Positions 25,764-32,690 of a stretch of DNA of 32,690 bases are shown piece by piece. Position 1 is the first letter of the stretch, and each line of letters opens with the position of its first letter. The stretch covers positions 1 through 32,690 of the forward strand of contig JALSRZ010000171.1 in the NCBI GenBank assembly GCA_026984515.1. Reading direction: 5' to 3'. The DNA comes from Thiohalobacter sp. Its GTDB lineage: Bacteria; Pseudomonadota; Gammaproteobacteria; DSM-19610. Both the position numbers and the translations under genes were made by a program. The notes under the pieces are model-generated. The model did no database searches, was not told where the DNA came from, and saw nothing but the letters and a program-made list of their open reading frames with translations.

Positions 25764-26864
25764 ATGCAGTCAGCGGCCATCGAACAAACACCGTATATAG
25801 CGCTTGACGACAACGAATGCGATACGCGTATACGGGAAGCGAAGCGCGCGCTGGGCGAACGCCTGGTGATCCTTGGTCATCACTACCAGCGTGACGAAGT
25901 GTTTCGCCATGCCGATTATTCAGGCGACTCCCTGAAACTGTCACGCGAAGCCGCCGGCTCCAGGGCCGAGTACATTGTTTTCTGCGGTGTGCATTTCATG
26001 GCTGAAGTGGCGGATATCCTGTCGCGGCCCGACCAGGTTTCCATCCTGCCGGATCTCGCCGCGGGCTGTTCCATGGCCGACATGGCCAATCTCCCCAGGG
26101 TGCAGCGCGCCTGGCAGGAGCTGGCACAGGTGCTCGATCCGGATGAACAGGTGACACCGGTAACCTACATCAATTCAGCCGCTGACCTGAAAGCCTTCTG
26201 CGGGGAGCACGGCGGTATCGTATGCACCTCCACCAATGCACAGCAGGTGCTCGAATGGTCGTTCCGGCAGCGCAAAAAGGTCCTGTTTTTCCCCGACCAG
26301 CACCTGGGCCGCAACACCGGTTTCAAAATGGGCATCCCGCTCGACGAAATGGTGGTGTGGGATTACGACCAGCCCATGGGTGGTTTGAGCGAAGAGGAAA
26401 TCCGCAAGGCAAGGATCATCCTGTGGAAAGGTTTCTGTTCCGTGCACCAGATGTTCCAGCCGGAACACATTGATCGCTTCAGGGAAAAATACCCGGAAGG
26501 CAGAATCATCTCCCACCCGGAATCCAGTTTCGAGGTTTGTCAGAAATCCGATTACGTCGGTTCGACCGAATACATCATCAAGACCATCCGTGACTCGGAA
26601 CCCGGCACGCGCTGGCTGGTTGGCACTGAACTGAACCTCGTCAACCGCCTGCACGACGAGTGCAAGGCTGACGGCAAGAACGTGCACTTCATGTCCCCGA
26701 CCGTGTGCATGTGTTCCACCATGTTCCGCATCGATCCGCAGCACTTGTTATGGACGCTGGAAAACCTGCTGGAAGGTAATCCGGTGAACCGGATCAGGGT
26801 GCCGGAAAAAGAAGCCGCGTCGGCCAGGGCGGCGCTGGAGCGGATGCTGGAGGTTTCGCCCTGA
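25764..26864 (+). CDS. nadA: Quinolinate synthase NadA
   Basis: Iron-sulfur enzyme that condenses iminoaspartate with dihydroxyacetone phosphate to quinolinate in NAD synthesis. 366 residues (E. coli 347). Three pseudo-symmetric domains contain the 4Fe-4S ligands, most likely Cys102 (AAGCSMAD), Cys225 (GFCSVHQ) and Cys317 (VCMCSTM; Cys315 is the alternative). LGHHYQRDEV, YINSAADLKAFCG and VGTELNLVNRL match the family. A strong AAGGAG ribosome site precedes the ATG. No nadB or nadC lies beside it. It shares the NAD pathway with nadE elsewhere in the window. A 7-bp hairpin (CGTCACT/AGTGACG, 26883-26907) follows but lacks a T-run. Confidence 0.96.
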   Translation: MQSAAIEQTPYIALDDNECDTRIREAKRALGERLVILGHHYQRDEVFRHADYSGDSLKLSREAAGSRAEYIVFCGVHFMAEVADILSRPDQVSILPDLAAGCSMADMANLPRVQRAWQELAQVLDPDEQVTPVTYINSAADLKAFCGEHGGIVCTSTNAQQVLEWSFRQRKKVLFFPDQHLGRNTGFKMGIPLDEMVVWDYDQPMGGLSEEEIRKARIILWKGFCSVHQMFQPEHIDRFREKYPEGRIISHPESSFEVCQKSDYVGSTEYIIKTIRDSEPGTRWLVGTELNLVNRLHDECKADGKNVHFMSPTVCMCSTMFRIDPQHLLWTLENLLEGNPVNRIRVPEKEAASARAALERMLEVSP

Positions 26865-26933
26865 GTTCCTGAGCGATGGCCGCGTCACTTCGTTACTCTC
26901 AGTGACGAATTAATCAGATTCCTTAACAACCTG

Positions 26934-27125
26934 CTAAATGACGCTGCAGGATACGTTACCGTCACTCAGGCAGCTGGAAACGCTGTTTACGTGGCCGTGT
27001 ATCCGGTACCAGTCGGTGCAGGCCTGCCGGGCTGATTCCAGGTTGCGGAAGGTGAACAGGTACAGTCCGTCACGCGTCATCAGGGTGGCCTGGCCGTCGG
27101 GTAATTCCTGTATATAGAATTCCAT
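26934..27125 (-). CDS. Hypothetical 63-residue protein
   Basis: A short reading frame on the strand opposite to nadA and yebC. The ATG at 27123-27125 has an excellent GAGGAG ribosome site at good spacing, which is the main reason to believe it. The product MEFYIQELPDGQATLMTRDGL (first residues, then YLFTFRNLESARQACTDWY) looks like a small alpha/beta fold. It has no signal peptide or membrane segment, and two Cys near the C-terminus. I do not recognise a family. Its frame is open further upstream, but no better start is seen. It lies in the insertion that separates nudB from yebC, together with nadA. Confidence 0.6.
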   Translation of the reverse strand: MEFYIQELPDGQATLMTRDGLYLFTFRNLESARQACTDWYRIHGHVNSVSSCLSDGNVSCSVI

Positions 27126-27252
27126 GGGTGTTCTCCTCACGATTTCGGATCTTGTGCCCCGAGGCCATGATTGCCGGGCAGGATGACCGTTTTGTGACGG
27201 AGGGGTGAACGCTGGATGAAGTCTGCGGACATCCCCATTCCGGCTATTCCTT

Positions 27253-27260
27253 GCTAGAAT
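27253..27260 (+). promoter_or_regulatory. Extended -10 promoter for yebC
   Basis: TGCTAGAAT carries the TGN extension and a -10 box TAGAAT (27255-27260) with five of six matches, about 33 bp before the yebC start. I see no good -35 box, which is acceptable for an extended -10 promoter. Confidence 0.45.
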
Positions 27261-27292
27261 CCCGCCCAGTTGCAATTTTCAGTGAGGCAGGC

Positions 27293-28036
27293 ATGGCCGG
27301 ACACAGTAAATGGGCCAATATTCAACACCGCAAGAAGGCCCAGGATGCCAAGCGGGGCAAGGTTTTCACCAAACTGATACGGGAAATCACCGTGGCGGCC
27401 CGTAGCGGGGATGCCGACCCGGCGGCCAACCCGCGCCTGCGCCTGGCGGTGGACAAGGCGCTGGGCGCCAACATGAACAAGGACACCATCGAGCGTGCCA
27501 TCAAGCGCGGTTCCGGGGCGCAGGATGGCGAGAATTTCGATGAGATCCGCTACGAGGGCTACGGCCCGGGCGGGGTTGCGGTGATGGTCGACTGCATGAC
27601 CGACAACCGTAACCGGACGGTGTCCGAGGTGCGACACGCGTTCACCAAGGCAGGCGGTAACCTGGGCACCAGCGGTTCGGTGGCTTTCCAGTTTGTGCAG
27701 ACCGGGGTGCTCTCTTACCCGGCGGGCAGCGACGAGGACAGTATCATGGAAGCGGCGCTGGAAGCGGGTGCCAATGACGTGGTAAGCAACGATGACGGGT
27801 CCATCGATGTGCTGACCGGCCCGGAAGATTTTGTTGCCGTGCGGGAAGCTATGGTGGCTGCCGGCTTCGAACCGGAGCAGGCGGAGGTGACCATGCGCGC
27901 GGAAAATACCACGCCGCTGGACAGGGCGGACGCCGAAAAGATGATTCGACTGATCGATGTGCTGGAGGACCTGGACGACGTGCAGGAGGTGTACTCCAAC
28001 GCGGATATATCCGCGGAAATCCTGGCCGGGCTCTAG
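27293..28036 (+). CDS. yebC: YebC/PmpR-family protein (TACO1 family)
   Basis: 247 residues (E. coli 246). Members were first described as transcriptional regulators, and more recently as ribosome-associated factors that help translate proline-rich stretches. The N-terminus [21 protein letters not shown] is nearly invariant in the family. [26 protein letters not shown] and the acidic middle and C-terminal domains also agree. The frame is open 14 codons upstream, but family alignment fixes the ATG at 27293, with GAGG before it. It heads the yebC-ruvC-ruvA run, with a 12-bp gap to ruvC. Confidence 0.96.
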   Translation: MAGHSKWANIQHRKKAQDAKRGKVFTKLIREITVAARSGDADPAANPRLRLAVDKALGANMNKDTIERAIKRGSGAQDGENFDEIRYEGYGPGGVAVMVDCMTDNRNRTVSEVRHAFTKAGGNLGTSGSVAFQFVQTGVLSYPAGSDEDSIMEAALEAGANDVVSNDDGSIDVLTGPEDFVAVREAMVAAGFEPEQAEVTMRAENTTPLDRADAEKMIRLIDVLEDLDDVQEVYSNADISAEILAGL

Positions 28037-28048
28037 GGCCGGGTTGCC

Positions 28049-28567
28049 GTGATCCGCATACTGGGTATCGACCCCGGCTCACGCCTGACCGGCTACGGGC
28101 TGATCGACTGTGAGGGTAATGCCTCCCGCTACGTGGCGAGCGGTTGCCTGCAGGTCTCGGGCGATACCCTGTCCGACAGGCTGGGCCTGATTTTTCGCGA
28201 GTTGAGTGAACTGGTGGCCGAGTTCCGGCCGCAGCAATTTGCCATCGAGAGTGTTTTCATGCACCGCAACGCCGACTCCGCCCTGAAACTGGGCCAGGCG
28301 CGCGGTGCGGCAATCTGTGCCGCAGTCACTTCCAGCCTGCCGGTGGCCGAGTACGCGCCGCGCGAAATCAAGCAGGCGGTGGTCGGCAAGGGCGGCGCCG
28401 ACAAGCAGCAGGTGCAGCACATGGTGCGGGTGCTGCTGAACCTGGTGGAGACCCCGCAGGCGGATGCCGCGGACGCACTGGCCATTGCGCTTTGCCACAG
28501 TTTCCGTGACCAGGCCCTGCAGCGTGTAGCGCAGGCGACACTGCTGAGCGGAGGGCGCCTGCGGTGA
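28049..28567 (+). CDS. ruvC: Holliday junction resolvase RuvC
   Basis: Endonuclease that cuts Holliday junctions bound by RuvAB. 172 residues (E. coli 173). The four catalytic acids are present: Asp8 (GIDPGS), Glu67 (AIESVF), Asp139 and Asp142 ([13 protein letters not shown]). The start is GTG at 28049, 12 bp after yebC. The stop overlaps the GTG start of ruvA. The gene order agrees with other gammaproteobacteria. Confidence 0.96.
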   Translation: MIRILGIDPGSRLTGYGLIDCEGNASRYVASGCLQVSGDTLSDRLGLIFRELSELVAEFRPQQFAIESVFMHRNADSALKLGQARGAAICAAVTSSLPVAEYAPREIKQAVVGKGGADKQQVQHMVRVLLNLVETPQADAADALAIALCHSFRDQALQRVAQATLLSGGRLR

Positions 28568-29166
28568 TCGGTTTTCTGCGTGGCGTGTTACGCGAGAAGC
28601 AGCCCCCCGGCCTGTTGCTGGACGTACAGGGCGTCGGTTACGAGGTGAATGCGCCGATGACCACTTTCTACGATTTGCCGGCTGTGGGCGAGACCATTAC
28701 CCTGTTTACCCACCTCGCGGTGCGTGAGGATGCGCACACCCTGTACGGTTTCAGCAAGCTTTCCGACCGCACCCTGTTTCGGACCCTGATCAAGGTGAAC
28801 GGCGTCGGTGCAAAAATGGCGCTGACCATCCTGTCGGGTATGGATGCCGGCGTGTTCGCTGCCTGTGTGCAGGCCGGCGATACAGCGGCGCTGGTCCGGC
28901 TGCCCGGCGTAGGTAAAAAGACGGCTGAGCGGCTGGTGGTGGAAATGCGCGACCGGCTGGCAGACGGGGACACGGCCGGCGCCGCGACCGGTCCGACTTC
29001 AGCGCCACCGGATGTTGCCAACCCGGTCGAGGAGGCGGTCAGCGCCCTGGTCGCGCTGGGCTACAAACCCCAGGATGCCAGTCGCATGGTGCGCGCCGTC
29101 GAGACGCGAGAGCTGGCCACCGAAGACATTATAAGAACCGCCCTGCAGGCCACGGTAAAGAAATAA
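28564..29166 (+). CDS. ruvA: Holliday junction branch migration protein RuvA
   Basis: Junction-binding partner of RuvB, 200 residues (E. coli 203). The N-terminal OB fold ([21 protein letters not shown]) and the tandem helix-hairpin-helix region ([18 protein letters not shown] and [19 protein letters not shown]) are clear. The flexible linker (about 135-155) leads to the RuvB-binding C-terminal domain ([21 protein letters not shown]). The GTG start overlaps the ruvC stop (GTGA), so they are translationally coupled. Unlike most gammaproteobacteria, ruvB is not next; it lies 1.7 kb further on. Confidence 0.96.
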   Translation: MIGFLRGVLREKQPPGLLLDVQGVGYEVNAPMTTFYDLPAVGETITLFTHLAVREDAHTLYGFSKLSDRTLFRTLIKVNGVGAKMALTILSGMDAGVFAACVQAGDTAALVRLPGVGKKTAERLVVEMRDRLADGDTAGAATGPTSAPPDVANPVEEAVSALVALGYKPQDASRMVRAVETRELATEDIIRTALQATVKK

Positions 29167-29236
29167 GGCAGCGCCGGAGTGGCGGCAGGCCTGCGCTTGC
29201 CGCGATGTTCCCCGGCAGGGTTGTGTCCCGGCCCGC

Positions 29237-29587
29237 TCAGGTATCCGGCGGTGGCATCGGCAGCCCGGACAGCTTGCAGAGTTCGTGCACCGGGTCGGTG
29301 TGAAACAGACTGTAGATGTGTTGCTCGTAGGCCTTCTGATCGTGGAACTGGTCGCCCTTGCCCTTGCCCAGTGTGACCACCATGGTGTGCATGGTCGGGC
29401 ACTTCTGGTGTTCCTCGTAGTACTCGCGGAAGTAGCCGATCAGTTCCCAGTGATCGACGAACAGTTCGATACCCTCCTCCTTCGCCAGCGCCTCGGCGAA
29501 TGCTTCGCTCCAGTCGTCCAGGTTGCACAGAAAGCCCTGTTCATTGGTCTCTATGGTCTTCCCGTTGATGTTGAATTGTCTTGTCAT
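29237..29587 (-). CDS. DsrC/TusE-family sulfur-relay-like protein lacking the C-terminal Cys
   Basis: 116 residues. The family core is clear: NEQGFLCNLDDWSEAFAEALAKEEG, then VDHWELIGYFREYYEEH and YSLFHTDPVHELCKLSGLP. DsrC carries two C-terminal cysteines and TusE one, at the penultimate position (PKPxxC-x). Here the tail is MPPPDT, so that catalytic Cys is missing, while Cys104 stands where DsrC has its second Cys. It therefore should not act as an ordinary sulfur carrier. It may be one of the regulatory-type paralogs. The ATG at 29585-29587 has GGAGAG before it. It is convergent with ruvA and divergent from the DUF3179 gene. Confidence 0.85.
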   Translation of the reverse strand: MTRQFNINGKTIETNEQGFLCNLDDWSEAFAEALAKEEGIELFVDHWELIGYFREYYEEHQKCPTMHTMVVTLGKGKGDQFHDQKAYEQHIYSLFHTDPVHELCKLSGLPMPPPDT

Positions 29588-29667
29588 GTATCTCTCCATG
29601 GGTGCGGCGCAAAATCGGTACAACACCCCAAGCGTAGACGACAAAACCGACCGGTCAAGGTAGACGA

Positions 29668-30786
29668 ATGTTTTCGCCAGGGTCGTGCAAACCTGGCATG
29701 GCAGACAGGATGTTTCCGCTGCCGGCGGTACGTGAACTTGCGCCCGGTTGCCGGGTCAAATGGTCTGGTAACACTGCCGGGGGGCCGTGCGTGGGATATC
29801 GACAGTGGTTGTCAGTTCTGCAGTTCCGTCTGCTTCCGGGGCAGGGGGCGCGCTGGGTAATATACCCCCTGCTGGTGGTCGGGCTGTTGTATTATTTCGG
29901 GCCGCGTTACCTGTATGCCGGGCCTGCGAACGGCTTTGATCTCGGCGCATCGCTGGTGCCGGTCGGGGAGATCGAACCGGGTGGTCCGCCACGCGACGGG
30001 ATCCCTGCCATCGACCACCCGCATTTTGTCAGCGCCGCGCAGGCGGATTTCCTGGCTGACGACGACCGCGTGTTAGGCATTGACCGTAACGGAATACGCA
30101 AGGCCTACGCAGTCCGTATCCTCAATTACCACGAAATCGTCAATGACCGTTACGGTCACGACGCGGTGCTGGTCAGCTATTGCCCGCTGTGCGGAACCGG
30201 TATGGCATTCCTGGCCCCGGTCGATGGCCCGGCACGGAGTTTTGGTGTATCGGGCCTGCTGTACAACAGCGATATGTTGCTGTACGACCGGGAGACCGAT
30301 TCGCTCTGGTCACAGCTGATGAAACAGGCCATCAGCGGGCCGTTACGTGGCCAGCGCCTGCAGCAGATCGCGATGGCCCATACCAGCTGGCGCGACTGGC
30401 GCAGCCGGCACCCGGATACCCTGGTGTTGTCCACCGATACCGGTAGCCGGCGAGACTATACCCGTTCGCCATACGCCGGCTATGAAGACAGCCCTGAACT
30501 CTATTTTCCGGTCCGTCATACGGATACACGTTATCACCCCAAAGAGCCGGTCATCGGCCTGAGCGTGGGTGATGTCCACAAGGCATACCCCTTTAGTGAA
30601 TTGTCGCGCACGCAGGGGCTTGTGCAGGATCGCGTTGCCGGACGGGAGGTGCAGGTGTATTACGACCGTCACAACCGCACCGGCCGGGTGCTCGCGGCGG
30701 ACGGCAGCGAGCTTCCCTCCACCATCAGCTACTGGTTCGCCTGGCTGGCTTTTCACCCGGACTCCGGGGTCTACACAGCGCCCTGA
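29668..30786 (+). CDS. DUF3179-family membrane-anchored protein
   Basis: 372 residues with one transmembrane helix (62-78, [17 protein letters not shown]). A large domain follows with the DUF3179 hallmarks: [20 protein letters not shown] (Cys172 and Cys175) and [24 protein letters not shown]. Function is unknown; the CPLC pair could bind metal or form a redox disulfide, and the domain is probably outside the cytoplasm. The start at 29668 has AAGG at 7 nt; ATGs at 29698 or 29710 are alternatives. It is divergent from the DsrC-like gene and lies 44 bp before ruvB, which may share its transcript. Confidence 0.82.
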   Translation: MFSPGSCKPGMADRMFPLPAVRELAPGCRVKWSGNTAGGPCVGYRQWLSVLQFRLLPGQGARWVIYPLLVVGLLYYFGPRYLYAGPANGFDLGASLVPVGEIEPGGPPRDGIPAIDHPHFVSAAQADFLADDDRVLGIDRNGIRKAYAVRILNYHEIVNDRYGHDAVLVSYCPLCGTGMAFLAPVDGPARSFGVSGLLYNSDMLLYDRETDSLWSQLMKQAISGPLRGQRLQQIAMAHTSWRDWRSRHPDTLVLSTDTGSRRDYTRSPYAGYEDSPELYFPVRHTDTRYHPKEPVIGLSVGDVHKAYPFSELSRTQGLVQDRVAGREVQVYYDRHNRTGRVLAADGSELPSTISYWFAWLAFHPDSGVYTAP

Positions 30787-30830
30787 GCACACCCTGTACC
30801 GGGCCCGTTCCAGCCTGTATCCTCATGGTC

Positions 30831-31868
30831 ATGATCGAGCCCGACCGCATTGTGACCGCCGGCGCCTCAAAGGAGGATGAAGCTCTCGACCGTGCCATCC
30901 GTCCCAAAACGCTGGCAGACTACGTGGGGCAGCCCCAGGTGACCGAGCAGATGGAAATTTTCATCGAGGCGGCGCGGCGCAGGAGCGATGCACTGGATCA
31001 CGTGCTCATTTTCGGTCCCCCGGGGCTGGGTAAAACCACCCTGGCCCACATCATTGCCAACGAAATGGGCGCCAACCTGCGCCATAGTGCAGGACCGGTG
31101 CTGGAAAAACAGGGCGACCTGGCGGCGCTGCTCACCAACCTGGAACCGCACGACGTCCTGTTCGTGGACGAGATACACCGTCTCAGCCCGGTGGTGGAGG
31201 AGATTCTCTACCCGGCCATGGAAGACTACCAGCTGGATATCGTGATTGGCGAAGGGCCGGCGGCGCGTTCCATCAAACTGGACCTGCCGCCGTTCACCCT
31301 GGTTGGTGCGACCACGCGAGCGGGTTTGTTGACCTCGCCGTTGCGGGACCGTTTCGGCATCGTGCAACGCCTGGAGTTCTACAACAGCCGTGATCTGGCC
31401 ACCATCCTGAAGCGCTCGGCGCATATCCTGGGTATCCAGGTGGACGAGGAAGGCGCGCTGGCCCTGGCAAAACGCTCGCGCGGTACGCCGCGTATCGCCA
31501 ACCGCCTGCTGCGCCGCGTGCGCGACTACGCGGAAATCAAGGCGCAGGGCGTGGTGTCCGCCACAGTGGTCGAACGTGCCATGCAGATGCTGGATGTCGA
31601 CACGCAGGGTTTTGATGCCCAGGACCGGCGCCTGCTGCGCACCATCATTGAAAAGTTCGACGGCGGGCCGGTGGGCGTGGATAACCTGGCGGCGGCGATC
31701 GGCGAAGAAAAAGGCACCATAGAAGATGTGCTGGAACCCTACCTGATCCAGCAGGGGTATATTATCCGTACACCGCGCGGGCGCATGGCAACGCGTAACG
31801 CTTACCTGCAGGTCGGCCTGAAACCACCCCGGCGTGAAGGTGAGACGCTGCCGCTGATAGAGGATTGA
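30831..31868 (+). CDS. ruvB: Holliday junction branch migration ATPase RuvB
   Basis: AAA+ motor that drives branch migration with RuvA. 345 residues from the ATG at 30831 (MIEPDRIV, as in E. coli MIEADRLI); an in-frame ATG at 30825 would add two residues. Walker A GPPGLGKT, Walker [11 protein letters not shown], sensor 1 LVGATTRAG and the arginine-finger region [18 protein letters not shown] are present. The winged-helix C-terminus includes [17 protein letters not shown]. No good ribosome site is seen. It is separated from ruvA by the DsrC-like and DUF3179 genes, so RuvA and RuvB are not made from one simple ruvAB message. Confidence 0.95.
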   Translation: MIEPDRIVTAGASKEDEALDRAIRPKTLADYVGQPQVTEQMEIFIEAARRRSDALDHVLIFGPPGLGKTTLAHIIANEMGANLRHSAGPVLEKQGDLAALLTNLEPHDVLFVDEIHRLSPVVEEILYPAMEDYQLDIVIGEGPAARSIKLDLPPFTLVGATTRAGLLTSPLRDRFGIVQRLEFYNSRDLATILKRSAHILGIQVDEEGALALAKRSRGTPRIANRLLRRVRDYAEIKAQGVVSATVVERAMQMLDVDTQGFDAQDRRLLRTIIEKFDGGPVGVDNLAAAIGEEKGTIEDVLEPYLIQQGYIIRTPRGRMATRNAYLQVGLKPPRREGETLPLIED

Positions 31869-31991
31869 GGTCGGCTATCGACCACCTGCCTCACCGTACA
31901 CCGTAGAAGAAGGTCGCCGCCATTGCGAGGCGCATGGCGCCGCGGCCACCTTTCCGGCAGCGCGCCGGACTGAAGCCCTGTCCGGCCGTTA

Positions 31992-32690
31992 TCACGGCAG
32001 GCGCAGCGTACGCGTGTCGGCCCTTCTTTGCCGTGACGGCAACCAGGGTGCCAGTTGCCGCATGACTTTCTCGGCGGTCGCCCGGTACGAGGTCAGCTTG
32101 CCCCCGTAGATACTCAGCACCCGCGGACAGTGGCTCCTGTCCACGTGCAGCACGGTATCCCTGGAACGATGGAAAGCGGCGCGGCTGGCTTTGGGCAACA
32201 CGCGCAGACCGGCAAAGGCGTCGATGACCTGTGTGGCATCCAGGGTCTGTGCGAAGTAGTGGTTGTACACCTCCAGCAGGTAGCTGATTTCCCTGTCCAG
32301 TGGTCGAACCTCCTCCGGCTTGCCGGTAAACAGGGATTCCGTGGTTCCCAGCAGGATGTGGTTTTGCCAGGGCATAACGAACACAGCGCGCCCGTCCTGC
32401 GGGGCTTCCAGGTAATACATGCCCTGGCGCAGCTGGCCCGGGATGACCAGGTGCGCGCCCTGTACCAGGTCGATTTCCAGTGGACGGGCAAGGGGTTCCG
32501 TGCGTTCCAGTACCCGGTTGACCCAGGGTCCTGAGGCGTTGACCAGTACTCCTGCACTGATTTTGCCGCCGGCGTCACTTCCCTGGCAGGCAACCAGGCA
32601 CTGGTCGGTGTCGCAAATAATGTGTTCAACGCGGCACTGGTAGCGGATTTCGGCGCCGAGTGTGGTGGCGGACGCCAGTACCGCACGGGT
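31992..32690 (-). CDS. glpD: FAD-dependent glycerol-3-phosphate dehydrogenase (5' part outside window)
   Basis: The C-terminal 232 residues of an aerobic glycerol-3-phosphate dehydrogenase, a membrane-associated flavoenzyme that passes electrons to quinone. Visible motifs are VLVNASGPWVNRVL, EIDLVQGAHLVIP, the substrate region FVMPWQNHILLGTTE and the FAD-contacting LSIYGGKLTSYRATAE. The visible C-terminus is shorter than in E. coli GlpD, ending soon after VMRQLAPWLPSRQ. The translation continues unbroken to the right edge of the window. The 123-bp gap before ruvB contains small hairpins but no convincing terminator. Confidence 0.9.
   Translation of the reverse strand, partial: TRAVLASATTLGAEIRYQCRVEHIICDTDQCLVACQGSDAGGKISAGVLVNASGPWVNRVLERTEPLARPLEIDLVQGAHLVIPGQLRQGMYYLEAPQDGRAVFVMPWQNHILLGTTESLFTGKPEEVRPLDREISYLLEVYNHYFAQTLDATQVIDAFAGLRVLPKASRAAFHRSRDTVLHVDRSHCPRVLSIYGGKLTSYRATAEKVMRQLAPWLPSRQRRADTRTLRLP

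Overview
The window is chromosomal DNA from a GC-rich gammaproteobacterium. It carries the conserved gammaproteobacterial neighbourhoods bamD/rluD/pgeF/clpB and aspS/nudB/yebC/ruvC/ruvA, a PilS/PilR/PilA pilus module, and a PomA/PomB-type flagellar stator. The gene content (PP0621-family protein, DsrC-family protein, DUF3179, non-discriminating-type AspRS) would suit a Chromatiales-like or other free-living, possibly sulfur-associated, lineage. That placement is an inference. No tRNA, rRNA, CRISPR array, prophage or intact insertion sequence was seen.

Layout. Positions 1-3969 (minus strand) hold a PP0621-family membrane protein, the PilS sensor, the PilR regulator and, beyond a 357-bp spacer with a near-consensus sigma-54 promoter, the major pilin pilA, cut by the window edge. 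Positions 4147-8391 (plus) hold sucC, a hairpin-rich spacer, sucD, glutamine-dependent nadE and glnB. From 8645 come bamD (minus) and, divergently, rluD and pgeF, then a ZIP transporter, a GcvR-like ACT protein, peptide deformylase, and clpB behind a sigma-32-type promoter. From 16156 come a small outer-membrane-type protein, an SDR (minus), pomA, an unusually long pomB and a PilZ protein. An Atm1-like ABC exporter (minus) follows, then fmdB-aspS-nudB, nadA, a 63-residue unknown protein (minus), yebC-ruvC-ruvA, a DsrC-family protein (minus), DUF3179, ruvB, and the 3' part of a glycerol-3-phosphate dehydrogenase (minus).

How genes fit together. PilS-PilR should drive pilA through the sigma-54 site. 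nadE beside glnB fits a PII-NAD synthetase link. The PilZ protein directly after pomAB suggests c-di-GMP input to the stator. ruvA and ruvB, usually adjacent, are separated here by two unrelated genes.

The least explained material is intergenic. A 178-bp nested palindromic element with terminal inverted repeats occurs twice (8391-8568 and 20970-21147). Each copy abuts a stop codon in a convergent gene junction, with TA or TTA repeated at both ends. Other palindromic families include a 115-bp long-stem element, a BIME-like pair, and hairpin units of the TCATYCCGGC...GCCGGAATCCA type at three or four sites. The sucC-sucD spacer carries four hairpins and a five-codon ORF overlapping the sucD start.
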